NCBI GenBank assembly: GCA_015490195.1 | Contig: WFYG01000028.1 | Span: 1 to 62,314 of the forward strand | Length of the DNA: 62,314 nt | Direction of reading: 5' to 3' | Source of the DNA: Thermovibrio sp. | GTDB taxonomy: Bacteria > Aquificota > Aquificia > Desulfurobacteriales > Desulfurobacteriaceae | In this document: positions 35,366-44,155 of the stretch, piece after piece | How positions within the stretch are numbered: the stretch's first letter is position 1 | Layout: each line of letters opens with the position of its first letter | Notes under the pieces: model-generated | What the model saw: the letters and a program-made list of their open reading frames with translations, nothing else | The model's database searches: none | Told to the model about the DNA's origin: nothing | Position numbers and translations under genes: made by a program

Positions 35366-35743
35366 ATGAGGGAGTACTACTACGAAATGGTTTACATACT
35401 AAGACCTACAATGTCTGACGAGGAGACAAAGGCTGCTATAGACAAGGTCAACTCCTACGTTGAGAGGTACGGCGGAGAGGTTCTCCACATAGATAAATGG
35501 GGAAAGAGGCAGCTTGCCTACCCGATAAACGACTACGACAAAGGCTACTACGTCCTTGAGTACATAAAGACAGACAAGAGAGACTTCGTAAAGAACATGG
35601 AAAACTTCTTCAGGATCAACGAAGACGTTATCAGGTTCCTCCTGTTCAGGCTCAAGCCGACAGAGATTAAAGAGATGAAAGAGAAGATCTCAAAGAAAGA
35701 GGAACCTGTAGCCACTGCTGAAGAGAATAAGGGAGAAGAGTAA
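35366..35743 (+). CDS. rpsF: 30S ribosomal protein S6
   Basis: bS6 binds bS18 on the small subunit platform. The sequence shows YYEMVYILRPTMSDEE, then LHIDKWGKRQLAYPIND and GYYVLEYIK. The start chosen is the ATG at 35366 behind CGGAGG; an earlier in-frame ATG at 35345 lies within the pth end. It is 125 residues and heads the conserved rpsF-ssb-rpsR-rplI block. The stop overlaps the ssb start (TAATG). Confidence 0.94.
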   Translation: MREYYYEMVYILRPTMSDEETKAAIDKVNSYVERYGGEVLHIDKWGKRQLAYPINDYDKGYYVLEYIKTDKRDFVKNMENFFRINEDVIRFLLFRLKPTEIKEMKEKISKKEEPVATAEENKGEE

Positions 35744-36117
35744 TGGCAAACCTTAACAAGGTGTTCCTTATCGGCAGGCTGGTAGCAGACCCTCAGCTAC
35801 AGCATACAAACAGCGGAACGCCTTTTACCCGTTTTAGAATTGCAGTAAATAGACCCTACAGAGACAGGAATGGAAACTGGCAGGAGGATACCCTCTTTAT
35901 TGATGTTGTTGTGTGGGGTGAAGCTGCCGACAGAGCCGTGAGCAGATTCAGTAAGGGAACAAGGGTTCTAGTTGAGGGAAGCCTCAGACAGTCAAGCTGG
36001 GAAACAGACTCTGGCGAGAAGAGAAGCAGAATTGAAGTAAGGGCAGACAGAGTGGCTGCCCTTGACCCGAGAAGGGAGATTGAAGAACCTGAAGAAATAG
36101 ACGACATTGAATTCTAA
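35743..36117 (+). CDS. ssb: Single-stranded DNA-binding protein
   Basis: SSB protects single-stranded DNA in replication and repair. Residues 1-105 form the OB fold (LNKVFLIGRLVADPQLQHT, FRIAVNRPYRDRNG, LFIDVVVWGEAAD). The tail is very short and ends in the acidic partner-binding tip EEIDDIEF. At 124 residues it is shorter than E. coli SSB because the linker is almost absent. It sits between rpsF and rpsR, the standard place. Confidence 0.94.
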   Translation: MANLNKVFLIGRLVADPQLQHTNSGTPFTRFRIAVNRPYRDRNGNWQEDTLFIDVVVWGEAADRAVSRFSKGTRVLVEGSLRQSSWETDSGEKRSRIEVRADRVAALDPRREIEEPEEIDDIEF

Positions 36118-36128
36118 GGAGGTAAGCC

Positions 36129-36371
36129 ATGGCAAACCCACTTCCTCAGAGAAGGTTTGTTAGAAGAAGGAAGTACTGTAAGTTCTGCGCAGAGAAAATA
36201 GAAAGAATTGACTATAAAAATGTTGACCTATTAAAGTCTTTCATCTCTGAAAGGGGAAGGATAATCCCCAGGAGAATTTCCGGCGTCTGCTCAAAACACC
36301 AAAGACAGCTTGCAAGAGCAGTTAAGAGAGCAAGACACCTGGCTCTCTTACCATTTGTTAAGATGGATTAA
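36129..36371 (+). CDS. rpsR: 30S ribosomal protein S18
   Basis: This basic 80-residue protein matches bS18: [20 protein letters not shown] at the start (split by a normal CxxC pair), then [19 protein letters not shown] and [20 protein letters not shown]. An AAGGAGG site precedes the ATG. The next gene starts four bases after its stop. Confidence 0.95.
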   Translation: MANPLPQRRFVRRRKYCKFCAEKIERIDYKNVDLLKSFISERGRIIPRRISGVCSKHQRQLARAVKRARHLALLPFVKMD

Positions 36372-36375
36372 GGGA

Positions 36376-37179
36376 ATGAGGAGCTTAAAACCTCCTGCGG
36401 CTTTCTTTGCCTTAACTTTAGGTTCGGGAGTGTTAATGGGGAGCTCTGGCCTCACACCACTGGGGCTGGGGCTTTCACTCTTCGTTCCTGCACTCTTTAT
36501 CTACTCTTACAACCACAGTGGAGCTCCCCTAACGCTACTTGCCTCAATCCTTGGTCTAATGGCCGTTTTCTTTGTAAACAGAGAGGCAACGCTAGACATC
36601 GGCTCAGTTCTTATGATGGGGCCAGTCTTCAGGCTACTTAAAAGGTCTGGAGTTTCTACTGCTGTTTTAGGAGGAGCTCTAATACTTACGGCTGTTACCA
36701 TTTTTGAGGAACATCTCTTCAGCCTGCCTAAAGAGATCAAAGAGGAAATACTGGAAATCTACAAGTACAGGTATGCCCTCTACTTTCTCTCTTCAGCTGT
36801 ATTCTCAGCTTTCGCTTACGGAGCCGCAAACTGGCTGGTGAAAGAGCTTCCGCCTCTCACAGAGTTCAGGCTGGGATTTTGGACAGTTGTTCTCTTTACC
36901 GTCTCTGCGCTGGCAACTCTACTTACGGCAGGAACTTTTAAAATCATCTCAGTGAACCTGCTTCTCTTCTCGTTAGGTTTACTGATAGTTCAAGGAATAG
37001 CCGTATTCCTCTGGTTTTTCCAGAAGTCTTCCCCGGCGTGGAAGTTGATTGTCGGTATTCTCATATTTATCTTTCCACCTGGATTTTTTCTGACAGCCCT
37101 CATTCTGGGGCTCCTTGATCAGAAGTTCAACTTCAGAAAACTAAACGGAGGTAAGGAAAATGGAGGTAATCCTTCTTAA
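36376..37179 (+). CDS. DUF2232 (YybS-like) integral membrane protein
   Basis: The protein is hydrophobic, with about seven or eight membrane spans (for example SLFVPALFIYSYN and LFSLGLLIVQGIAVFLWFF), and matches the YybS/DUF2232 family, which commonly sits between rpsR and rplI in Firmicutes and some other phyla. Its function is not established. The start chosen is the ATG at 36376 with AAGGGA ahead; an earlier in-frame ATG at 36310 is inside rpsR. It is 267 residues and overlaps rplI by 20 bases. Confidence 0.75.
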   Translation: MRSLKPPAAFFALTLGSGVLMGSSGLTPLGLGLSLFVPALFIYSYNHSGAPLTLLASILGLMAVFFVNREATLDIGSVLMMGPVFRLLKRSGVSTAVLGGALILTAVTIFEEHLFSLPKEIKEEILEIYKYRYALYFLSSAVFSAFAYGAANWLVKELPPLTEFRLGFWTVVLFTVSALATLLTAGTFKIISVNLLLFSLGLLIVQGIAVFLWFFQKSSPAWKLIVGILIFIFPPGFFLTALILGLLDQKFNFRKLNGGKENGGNPS

Positions 37180-37618
37180 GGATATGGAAAACCTTGGAAA
37201 GGTCGGAGACATCGTAAGGGTAAAAGACGGATACGCAAGGAACTACCTCATACCTGCCGGAATTGCCCTTCCTGCTACAAAAGAAAACATCAGAAGGGTT
37301 CAAAACGAACTACAGTCCCTCAGGAAGAAGGCTGAAAGACAACTTCAGAGGTACAGAGAGCTCGCAGAGAAGCTCAACGCAACAAGGGTAACCATTGAGC
37401 ACGAGGCAGGAGAAGAAGGAAAGCTCTTCGGTTCTGTAACAACATCTCAGATAGAAAAAGCTCTTCATCAGGCAGGTTTTGAAGACGTTGAGAAGAAGCA
37501 GATAGTTCTTGAGAAGCCTATAAGGGAAACAGGAACTTACGAAGTGAAAATTCACCTCTTTAAAGACATAGAAGCATCGGTTACCGTTGACGTTGTTCCT
37601 CTTAAGAAACAGCAGTAA
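37160..37618 (+). CDS. rplI: 50S ribosomal protein L9
   Basis: bL9 spans the large subunit near the L1 stalk. The 152 residues show the N-terminal domain MEVILLKDMENLGKVGDI and the conserved GYARNYLIPAG, a long central helix, and a C-terminal domain with GKLFGSVTTSQI. It begins inside the DUF2232 gene behind a GGAGG site and ends the ribosomal protein block. Confidence 0.95.
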   Translation: MEVILLKDMENLGKVGDIVRVKDGYARNYLIPAGIALPATKENIRRVQNELQSLRKKAERQLQRYRELAEKLNATRVTIEHEAGEEGKLFGSVTTSQIEKALHQAGFEDVEKKQIVLEKPIRETGTYEVKIHLFKDIEASVTVDVVPLKKQQ

Positions 37619-37640
37619 AATGCACTTTTAGGAGGCCGCC

Positions 37641-38168
37641 ATGGAGTTTGTTGGAAGACACATAATGATGGACGCCATTGTCTCTGACGTTACAAGGATA
37701 AATACAATACAGCCTATATACGACTACATGGAGGAGCTCTCCCGCCGTATAGACATGACGCTCGTTTATCCTCCCATAGTTGCCCGTTTTCCGTTTGCCC
37801 AGTCTGAACTTGAACAGTTCGTTAAAAGGCTTTCAGAGGAAAATGTAAAAAGCAGAACCCTTGAGATAATGGAAGAGGTTCTTAAAAGAAGGGCAACAGA
37901 AGACAGCGGAGTTTCTGGAGTCTCTATCTGGCTTGAGAGCCACTGTACCATACACACCTGGCCGGAAGAAGAGTTCTTCAGCTTAGATGCTTATAGCTGT
38001 AAGGACTTTGACCCGATGGTTGCCTTTGAGTTTACAGTTAAGTGGTTCAACGTTAAGTACGCATCGTTCGTTGACGTTGAAAGGTACATAGGCGGCCCCT
38101 GTAAGATAAAAGCCTACGAGTATAAAGACGGAAAACTCACTCCGTGTACGCCGTCACTTGTTAAGTAG
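37641..38168 (+). CDS. speD: S-adenosylmethionine decarboxylase family protein (SpeD/SpeH-like)
   Basis: SpeD makes decarboxylated SAM for spermidine and longer polyamines, important in thermophiles. The self-cleavage motif LESHCTIHTWPE is present with its Glu-Ser pair, followed by the DAYSCKDFDP segment, which holds the conserved cysteine. At 175 residues it is longer than the usual 115-135 of thermophile SpeH, with extra sequence around residues 45-90. The 3' end overlaps the convergent rsmI gene by 15 bases. Confidence 0.85.
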   Translation: MEFVGRHIMMDAIVSDVTRINTIQPIYDYMEELSRRIDMTLVYPPIVARFPFAQSELEQFVKRLSEENVKSRTLEIMEEVLKRRATEDSGVSGVSIWLESHCTIHTWPEEEFFSLDAYSCKDFDPMVAFEFTVKWFNVKYASFVDVERYIGGPCKIKAYEYKDGKLTPCTPSLVK

Positions 38169-38999
38169 CTGGAGAGCTCTCCTGTAGAGCTCCCTCTTCG
38201 GGAGGCCTGTTACCCTGGCGGCCTCCTTTGCAGCTTCCTTCACAGGTAGTCCCTTAGAGAGAAGTTGTCTAAGCAGCTCATCTGGGTTAACCTCTGAAGG
38301 AGTCTCTTTCCCCGGCGGAACAAGAAGTACAATCTCTCCCTTCAGCTTTCCTTCAGAGGAAAGGTAAGTGAGAAGTTCATTAGCTTTCCCTTTTAAAAAC
38401 TCCTCGTTGAGCTTTGTAATCTCCCTGTAAATACCTATCTCTCTACTTGGAAAGAGCTCGGAAATAAGGTTTAGCGTTCTTTCAAGCCTGTGGGGTGACT
38501 CGTAGTAAACAGAGGTGTACGGCCGCGAGAAGGCCTCCTTTAATTCCTCTTTAAGCGCTTTCTCCTTTCTAGGAAGGAACCCTCCGAAGAAGAACCTGTC
38601 TGTAGGAAAACCGGAGGCAGAGAGAGCGGCAACAACCGCTGAAGCTCCCGGTACTGGGAAAACGGGAACTCCCTCCTTTCTGGCAAGGCTTACAAGCCTG
38701 TAGCCGGGGTCGCTGATACAGGGAGTTCCGGCATCGGAAACTAGGGCAACGGAGCTCCCCTCCTTCAAGAGGGAAATTATCCTCTCAGATTGTTCCCTCT
38801 CGTTATGCTCGTGATAGGGAACGAGCCTTTTTCCCTCTATCCCGAGGTGTGAAAGGAGTTTCCTCGTTCTCCTTGTGTCTTCACAGGCGATAAGGTCGGC
38901 CTCTTTCAGAACTTTTACGGCGCGAAGCGTAATGTCTTCAAGGTTGCCTATTGGAGTGGCAACAACGTAAAGGGTGCCTACCCCCTTATCGCTATGCAT
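38154..38999 (-). CDS. rsmI: 16S rRNA (cytidine-1402-2'-O)-methyltransferase
   Basis: RsmI methylates C1402 of 16S rRNA at the decoding site. The 281 residues match the family: GTLYVVATPIGNLEDIT, CEDTRRTRKLL, HEHNE, VSDAGTPCISDPG and PGASAVVAALSASG. The family length is typical. It overlaps the ridA-like gene by 22 bases at its start and speD at its end, so it is tightly enclosed. Confidence 0.95.
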   Translation of the reverse strand: MHSDKGVGTLYVVATPIGNLEDITLRAVKVLKEADLIACEDTRRTRKLLSHLGIEGKRLVPYHEHNEREQSERIISLLKEGSSVALVSDAGTPCISDPGYRLVSLARKEGVPVFPVPGASAVVAALSASGFPTDRFFFGGFLPRKEKALKEELKEAFSRPYTSVYYESPHRLERTLNLISELFPSREIGIYREITKLNEEFLKGKANELLTYLSSEGKLKGEIVLLVPPGKETPSEVNPDELLRQLLSKGLPVKEAAKEAARVTGLPKRELYRRALQLLNK

Positions 39000-39358
39000 T
39001 CAACCTCCACTTCTGCCCCTAAAGGGAGTTCCTTCACCCCTACGGCAGACCTGCAGGGTTTAAAAGGACACTCCTTAAAAAACTGTTCGTAAACAGAGTT
39101 AAACTCACCGAACTTATCTATATCTGACAGGTAAACGGTAACCTTTACTATACTGCATCTACTACCGCCGGCAGCCTCAACAACGGAGATGAGGTTCTTG
39201 AGAGCTCTCTCAGACTGCCTCCTGAAATCTTTTTCAAGTTTACCGGTTTCAGGGTCTATTCCTAGCTGTCCCGAAGTAAATATAAAGTTACCGTACAGAA
39301 TTCCTTGGGAGTAAGGACCTACAGGCTTTGGCGCCCCTTCCGTTTCCACAACTTTCAT
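38978..39358 (-). CDS. ridA: RidA family enamine/imine deaminase
   Basis: RidA proteins hydrolyse reactive enamines made by PLP enzymes. The sequence has GPYSQGILYGNFIFTSGQLGIDPETG (in two parts), the catalytic-site arginine in CRSAVGVKELPLGA, and the usual EVECIAI end. The start chosen is the ATG at 39358 behind AGGAGGTT; an upstream codon at 39385 lacks a ribosome site. The protein is then 126 residues, the normal size. Confidence 0.93.
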   Translation of the reverse strand: MKVVETEGAPKPVGPYSQGILYGNFIFTSGQLGIDPETGKLEKDFRRQSERALKNLISVVEAAGGSRCSIVKVTVYLSDIDKFGEFNSVYEQFFKECPFKPCRSAVGVKELPLGAEVEVECIAIRG

Positions 39359-39446
39359 TAAGAACCTCCTAATTAAATAAATCACTTGAAAGCATAGAGA
39401 AATAATTCTATATTAACTGTCAATAAATTTTAAGGTTCCATTCTAT

Positions 39447-39493
39447 TTGTTTTATATTTTAAATTGTTATAAAATAGAGTTAAAAGATAACTC
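39447..39493 (+). promoter_or_regulatory. Predicted promoter and palindromic operator of the ArsR-family gene
   Basis: TTGTTT (39447-39452) and TAAAAT (39470-39475) are 17 bases apart. Directly downstream, GAGTTA-AAAGA-TAACTC (39477-39493) is a perfect palindrome 19 bases before the ATG, where an autorepressor could block transcription. On the opposite strand a TTGACA (39423-39418) may belong to ridA. Confidence 0.45.
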
Positions 39494-39511
39494 AATTTAG
39501 CAGGAGGAAAG

Positions 39512-39826
39512 ATGGCCGAAAAGAAGGACAACATAATCCTTGACGATGAGAGAATAGAAGAAGGAGCAGAGTGTCTTAAGGCTCTTGCCTCCCCTGTAAG
39601 GCTTAAAATACTCTTTACCCTTAAAGACAAACCCATGTGTGTTACAGATTTAGAGCAGGAGCTCGGTATCTCCCAATCCTCCCTCTCTCAGCACCTTAGA
39701 ACCCTCAGGTACAAGGGAATAGTTGCAAAAAGCAGAAAAGGAAACAAGGTATACTATACAATATCTTCTGAAGCTTTTAGGGAGCTCCTTAACCTGCTTC
39801 CGCAGATTGCCTGCTTTAGAGGTTAG
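39512..39826 (+). CDS. ArsR-family transcriptional regulator
   Basis: This 104-residue winged-helix repressor shows ECLKALASPVRLKILFTL, then the recognition helix QSSLSQHLRTLRYKGIV and the wing RKGNKVYYTI. Cysteines lie at positions 21, 43 and 101. Cys43 falls where arsenic sensors have the first Cys of CVCD, but the second is threonine. A pairing of Cys43 with Cys101 would resemble the two-cysteine persulfide sensors. The inducer is therefore open. A perfect palindrome lies just upstream, and accD follows three bases later. Confidence 0.88.
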   Translation: MAEKKDNIILDDERIEEGAECLKALASPVRLKILFTLKDKPMCVTDLEQELGISQSSLSQHLRTLRYKGIVAKSRKGNKVYYTISSEAFRELLNLLPQIACFRG

Positions 39827-39829
39827 TAG

Positions 39830-40672
39830 ATGTTAGATAGGCTCTTCAAAAAGCGTAAAACTCCAAAGGAGAAAGGGCAGCTTCAGCTTCCAAGTGGGCT
39901 TTGGCTAAAGTGTGAACAGTGTAAAGCCCTTCTTTTTAGAGGGGAGCTTGAGAGCAACAGGTGGGTTTGTCCAAAGTGCGGGTACCATTTCCCCGTCCCG
40001 GCAAAAGAGAGGCTCTTCATGCTCTTTGACAACAGCGAGTTTGAAGAGCTTGACCGGGAACTCACTCCCAGGGATGTACTGGGGTTTGAAGACAGGAAAC
40101 CTTACACGCAGAGGATAGAAGAGGCTCAGAAGAAGACAGGCCTTAAGGACGCCGTAGTTAATGCGCGGGGTAAGATAGAGGGAAAAGAGGTTCTGGTAAG
40201 CTGCTTTGACTTCAGGTTTATGGGCGGAAGTATGGGCTCGGTGGCCGGCGAGAAGGTAACGAGAAACGCAGAAAGGGCTGCCGAAGAGGGTATTCCCTTT
40301 ATCTGTATTACCGCCTCAGGCGGTGCAAGGATGCAAGAGGGGGTTATCTCCCTCATGCAAATGGCTAAAACGTCGGCAGCCCTTGCACGCCTTGAGGAAA
40401 GGGGGGTGCCTTTTATTACGGTTCTAACCCACCCAACAATGGGCGGGGTTTCAGCAAGCTTTGCCTTTCTTGGAGACGTGATTATTGCAGAGCCTAAGGC
40501 TCTGATAGGTTTCGCCGGCCCCCGAGTTATAGAACAGACTATAAGACAGAAACTCCCAAAAGGCTTTCAGCGATCAGAGTTTTTACTGGAGCACGGTCTT
40601 ATAGACATGGTTGTTGAGAGGAAAGAACTTAAAAGCGTCCTCTCAAAGCTCTTATCCCACTTTGGAGGATAG
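39830..40672 (+). CDS. accD: Acetyl-CoA carboxylase carboxyltransferase, beta subunit
   Basis: AccD is half of the carboxyltransferase that makes malonyl-CoA for fatty acids. It has the N-terminal zinc finger (CEQC and CPKC, about residues 27-50) and the crotonase-like carboxyltransferase domain with SGGARMQEGV, HPTMGGVSASFAFLGD and GFAGPRVIEQT. At 280 residues it is full length. accA is not in the window. The gene starts three bases after the ArsR-type gene. Confidence 0.95.
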   Translation: MLDRLFKKRKTPKEKGQLQLPSGLWLKCEQCKALLFRGELESNRWVCPKCGYHFPVPAKERLFMLFDNSEFEELDRELTPRDVLGFEDRKPYTQRIEEAQKKTGLKDAVVNARGKIEGKEVLVSCFDFRFMGGSMGSVAGEKVTRNAERAAEEGIPFICITASGGARMQEGVISLMQMAKTSAALARLEERGVPFITVLTHPTMGGVSASFAFLGDVIIAEPKALIGFAGPRVIEQTIRQKLPKGFQRSEFLLEHGLIDMVVERKELKSVLSKLLSHFGG

Positions 40673-40673
40673 A

Positions 40674-40925
40674 ATGGCAACGCCAGAAGCCAAAATTCAA
40701 AGGTTAGCAAGAACTATAGTTGCTGACTTTTTCCTGTACAATCAGGACAAAATTGACAAAGGCCTCCTTAACGACGATTTTTTTGAGAGACTTGAGGGGG
40801 AAATTGACGACTCTGTGGCCTTTTTCAGAGAACACGCAGGGGGCAATCTGGAAGTATTCTGGGATACGCTGTTTAACCGCCTTATGCAGAGAGAAGCAAA
40901 GCTCCTTGAAATGAAAGAGAGTTAA
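40674..40925 (+). CDS. Hypothetical small protein between accD and mfd
   Basis: This 83-residue protein is mostly helical (AKIQRLARTIVADFFLYNQD) with many acidic residues and no signal or membrane segment. I do not recognise it. The ATG at 40674 follows a GGAGGATAG site; a longer frame opening at 40611 lies inside accD. Its stop overlaps the mfd start (TAATG), so it should be translated with mfd. Confidence 0.65.
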   Translation: MATPEAKIQRLARTIVADFFLYNQDKIDKGLLNDDFFERLEGEIDDSVAFFREHAGGNLEVFWDTLFNRLMQREAKLLEMKES

Positions 40926-43900
40926 TGTTTGAGAGGAACCTAAAACTCGTCTCATCACAGCTCAAAGAGGGAACCGCCAGGGTAAGGGGAGTTCCCGGAG
41001 GAGCAAAAGCTCTACTTCTAAAGGAGCTCCTTAAACTCCTCTGCCCTAGCGTTGTAGTTGTACCAACGGAGCAGTTTGCAGAAAGCCTCTCTGAAGACCT
41101 TAAAAGAGCAGGCCTCAAAGCTCTATACCTTCCCGGTTGGGACGTTCCACCGCTGGACATATCGTCTCCCCTCTCCCTCCTCCAGTACCGCAGGTTAAAA
41201 ACCCTCGTTTCTCTGCTGGAAGAGGAGTTTCACTACCTTGTAACCACTCCTCAGGGACTTCTCCAGAGAGTAATATCACCGGAAACGCTAATAGAGCTCT
41301 CTGTATCACTTAAAAAAGGAGAGGAGGTTGAAAACATCACAGAGAGCTTCACCGAAATGGGGTACAGACGGGTTGAAAGCGAGCCGGAAAGGGGAGAGTT
41401 CTCACTTAAAGGGAGCTACCTTGAGTTGGTAACGCCGGAGGACGAAAGGATTGAGGTAGAACTCTTTGGAGACGAGGTAGAAAGTATAAAGGTTAACGGC
41501 AGGGAAGTAGATGAGTTTACAGTCGTTCCTCTGCTGGAGCTCCCTCCCACAAAAGAGGTGATAAAGAAACTGTCTAAAATTGACGGAGAACTTGCAGAAA
41601 GACACTCTCTCCTTGGAGAGCTGAGCGGTGCAGAGAAGTTCCTCCCCGAAGTTTTAGAGCTTGTTCCTATTACAGAGTATACAGGAAAATTAAAGGCGAT
41701 CTTCGTTGAACCCGACCAGGTTAGAGCAGCGGCAGACTCGTTCCTACGGCAGGTTAAGGAGAACTACGAACTCCTTCAAAAGGAATGTATTGGATCGTCA
41801 AGGCCTGAAAAGTTCGTGGAAGAGAGCCTTCCTGAACCAAAGCTCCTGATATACGAAAAGGCCGTAAAAGAGGCCATAGACTTTGGAATTTCCCCTCTTC
41901 CGTTCCTCTCGGAGGAAAACCTCCCCGAAGTTGTAAAAAGCTTAAAAGGCTACAGAACGAAACTCATCTACGTAAGTGAAACTTTCAGGGAGGAGGCCGA
42001 GAAACTGCTGGAGCTCCACAAAGTAACCTTTGAATCGGAGAAGGGGAGCTCCTCGGGAGGGTTCCGGTTTGACGAAAAGAGGTTAGCCTGGATAGTTGAA
42101 GGAGACGTTGAGATTCCCGTATCAAAGGGAAAAAGCGAAGATATAACGGCACTTGAGCCGGGAAGTCTTGTCGTCCACAGAGATTACGGAATCGGACTGT
42201 TTCAGGGAGTTGTAAGCAGGGAGATAGGAGGAAAAATCTACGACTTCATAGAGATTGAGTACGCCGGAGGGGAAAAGCTCTACGCCCCCTTTACACAGAT
42301 AGACAGGATCTACAGGTACACAGGCTACAGGGGAAAGAACCCGAAACTTGACAGACTCGGAGGAACCTCCTGGAAGAACCTTGAAAGGAGGATAAAAGCC
42401 TCCCTCATCAAGTTTGCAAAGGAGCTGGCAGAACACTACAAGGAGAGGAAACAGGCAAAGAAGGAGAGGCTCACAGGAGACCACCAGCTCATCTCACTCT
42501 TTGAGAGAAAGTTCCCCTACAGACTCACTCCCGACCAGCAGAAAGCGATAAAGGAAGTTTACAGAGACATGGAATCCGACAGGCCGATGGACAGGCTGAT
42601 ATGCGGAGACGTGGGCTTTGGTAAAACGGAAGTTGCAATGAGAGCAGCAATGAAGGCGGTGTCGGCAGGTAAGCAGGTTGCCCTCATCGCCCCGACAACG
42701 GTTCTTGCAGACCAGCACTACAGAACTTTTAAAAAGCGGTTTGCAGGCCTCCCCGTAAAGATAGAGCTCCTTTCACGGTTCAAAACGAAAAAAGAGCAAA
42801 AGGAAATACTTGAAAAACTTAAAAGAGGGGAAATTGACATAGTTATCGGAACCCATAGGCTTACACAGGACGACGTTGAATTTAAAGACCTCGGACTTAT
42901 CATAATAGACGAGGAACACCGCTTCGGCGTAAAGACGAAGGAAAAGCTGACGCAGATGAAGTCAAACGTTGACGTCCTTTACCTCTCAGCAACTCCAATC
43001 CCCAGAACCCTCTACTCGGCACTTTCAGGCTTTAGAGACATTTCACTGATAGAGACCCCACCTTCCGGCAGGAGAGGAACAAAAGTTGTTGTAGGAAAGT
43101 ACACAGACTCCATCCTGAAGGCTGCCGTTGAGAGAGAGCTCTCCCGTGGCGGTCAGGTCTTCATAGTTCACAACGATATAGAGGAGCTCCCTGCAATAAA
43201 AGAGAAAGTTGAAACTTTCTTTCCCAACATCAAAGTAGAGATAGTACACGGGCAGATGAAACCTTCCCAGATAGAAAAGATTATGCACAACTTTTTTGAA
43301 GGAAAGATTCAGGTACTAGTTTCAACATCAATTGTTGAATCGGGGCTTGACGTTCCCAGCGCCAACACGCTGGTAGTTATAGGAGCCGAAAGGTTCGGCC
43401 TCTCTCAGCTTTACCAGTTAAAGGGAAGGGTAGGAAGGGGAGTTGAGAAAGGCTATTGCTACCTTCTGACAACTCCAGGAACAAAACTGACACCAGAGGC
43501 AGCAAAGAGGCTGGAGGCCATGAAAAAGCTCTCTCCTTTAGGAGGAGGCTTCCAGCTGGCTCTGAAAGACCTTGAGATAAGAGGTGCAGGAACGCTACTG
43601 GGTCCCAAGCAGAGCGGTTTTGTGGAGTCTGTAGGCCTTGACCTCTACATGAAACTCTTTGAAGAAGTTGCAAGAGAGAGGGAAGAGAAAGACGTAAAAC
43701 TCAACCTACCGTACGAAGCTTTTATTCCTGAAGACTTTATAGAAGACCCGAAAGAGAAAGTTAAGCTCTACTCACAGATAGCTTCCACCGAGAACCCGCA
43801 GGAGCTAATGGAAAAGCTGAAGGAGATAAGGGGGTACCTCCCCGACCCGATAGTGAACATGTTTAAGGTTATGCAGGTTAAAAAGTTTGCAGGAGAACTT

Positions 43901-44155
43901 GGAATAAAAGAGATTTCAGTATCTCCTTCAGGAAGAGCCGTCATCTCTTTCAGCGAAGAGGTTAAAATCTCTCCGGAAAATCTCGTAGAGTTTGTGAAGA
44001 GGAAAGAGGCAGTATTCACCCCCGACAGAAAACTCTACTTAGAAGCTAAAGACATAGACTCACTTCTACAAATACTTGAAGAGTTAAAGGAGAGTAAAAA
44101 TGAAAAGAGCAGTTCTTCTGGCAGCATCAATAGTCCTGACAACACCGCTAATTAG
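40925..44155 (+). CDS. mfd: Transcription-repair coupling factor
   Basis: Mfd removes stalled RNA polymerase and recruits UvrA. The 1076 residues follow the expected order: UvrB-like N-terminal domain (LPGWDVPPLDISSP), the RNA polymerase-binding domain (PGSLVVHRDYGIGLFQG), and the RecG-like helicase with Walker A GDVGFGKTEVA, DEEHRFG and the GRVGRG motif, then the TRCF C-domain (AFIPEDFIEDPKEKVKLY). It is somewhat shorter than E. coli Mfd (1148). uvrA lies 4.6 kb downstream. The last residues overlap the ankyrin gene. Confidence 0.95.
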   Translation: MFERNLKLVSSQLKEGTARVRGVPGGAKALLLKELLKLLCPSVVVVPTEQFAESLSEDLKRAGLKALYLPGWDVPPLDISSPLSLLQYRRLKTLVSLLEEEFHYLVTTPQGLLQRVISPETLIELSVSLKKGEEVENITESFTEMGYRRVESEPERGEFSLKGSYLELVTPEDERIEVELFGDEVESIKVNGREVDEFTVVPLLELPPTKEVIKKLSKIDGELAERHSLLGELSGAEKFLPEVLELVPITEYTGKLKAIFVEPDQVRAAADSFLRQVKENYELLQKECIGSSRPEKFVEESLPEPKLLIYEKAVKEAIDFGISPLPFLSEENLPEVVKSLKGYRTKLIYVSETFREEAEKLLELHKVTFESEKGSSSGGFRFDEKRLAWIVEGDVEIPVSKGKSEDITALEPGSLVVHRDYGIGLFQGVVSREIGGKIYDFIEIEYAGGEKLYAPFTQIDRIYRYTGYRGKNPKLDRLGGTSWKNLERRIKASLIKFAKELAEHYKERKQAKKERLTGDHQLISLFERKFPYRLTPDQQKAIKEVYRDMESDRPMDRLICGDVGFGKTEVAMRAAMKAVSAGKQVALIAPTTVLADQHYRTFKKRFAGLPVKIELLSRFKTKKEQKEILEKLKRGEIDIVIGTHRLTQDDVEFKDLGLIIIDEEHRFGVKTKEKLTQMKSNVDVLYLSATPIPRTLYSALSGFRDISLIETPPSGRRGTKVVVGKYTDSILKAAVERELSRGGQVFIVHNDIEELPAIKEKVETFFPNIKVEIVHGQMKPSQIEKIMHNFFEGKIQVLVSTSIVESGLDVPSANTLVVIGAERFGLSQLYQLKGRVGRGVEKGYCYLLTTPGTKLTPEAAKRLEAMKKLSPLGGGFQLALKDLEIRGAGTLLGPKQSGFVESVGLDLYMKLFEEVAREREEKDVKLNLPYEAFIPEDFIEDPKEKVKLYSQIASTENPQELMEKLKEIRGYLPDPIVNMFKVMQVKKFAGELGIKEISVSPSGRAVISFSEEVKISPENLVEFVKRKEAVFTPDRKLYLEAKDIDSLLQILEELKESKNEKSSSSGSINSPDNTAN

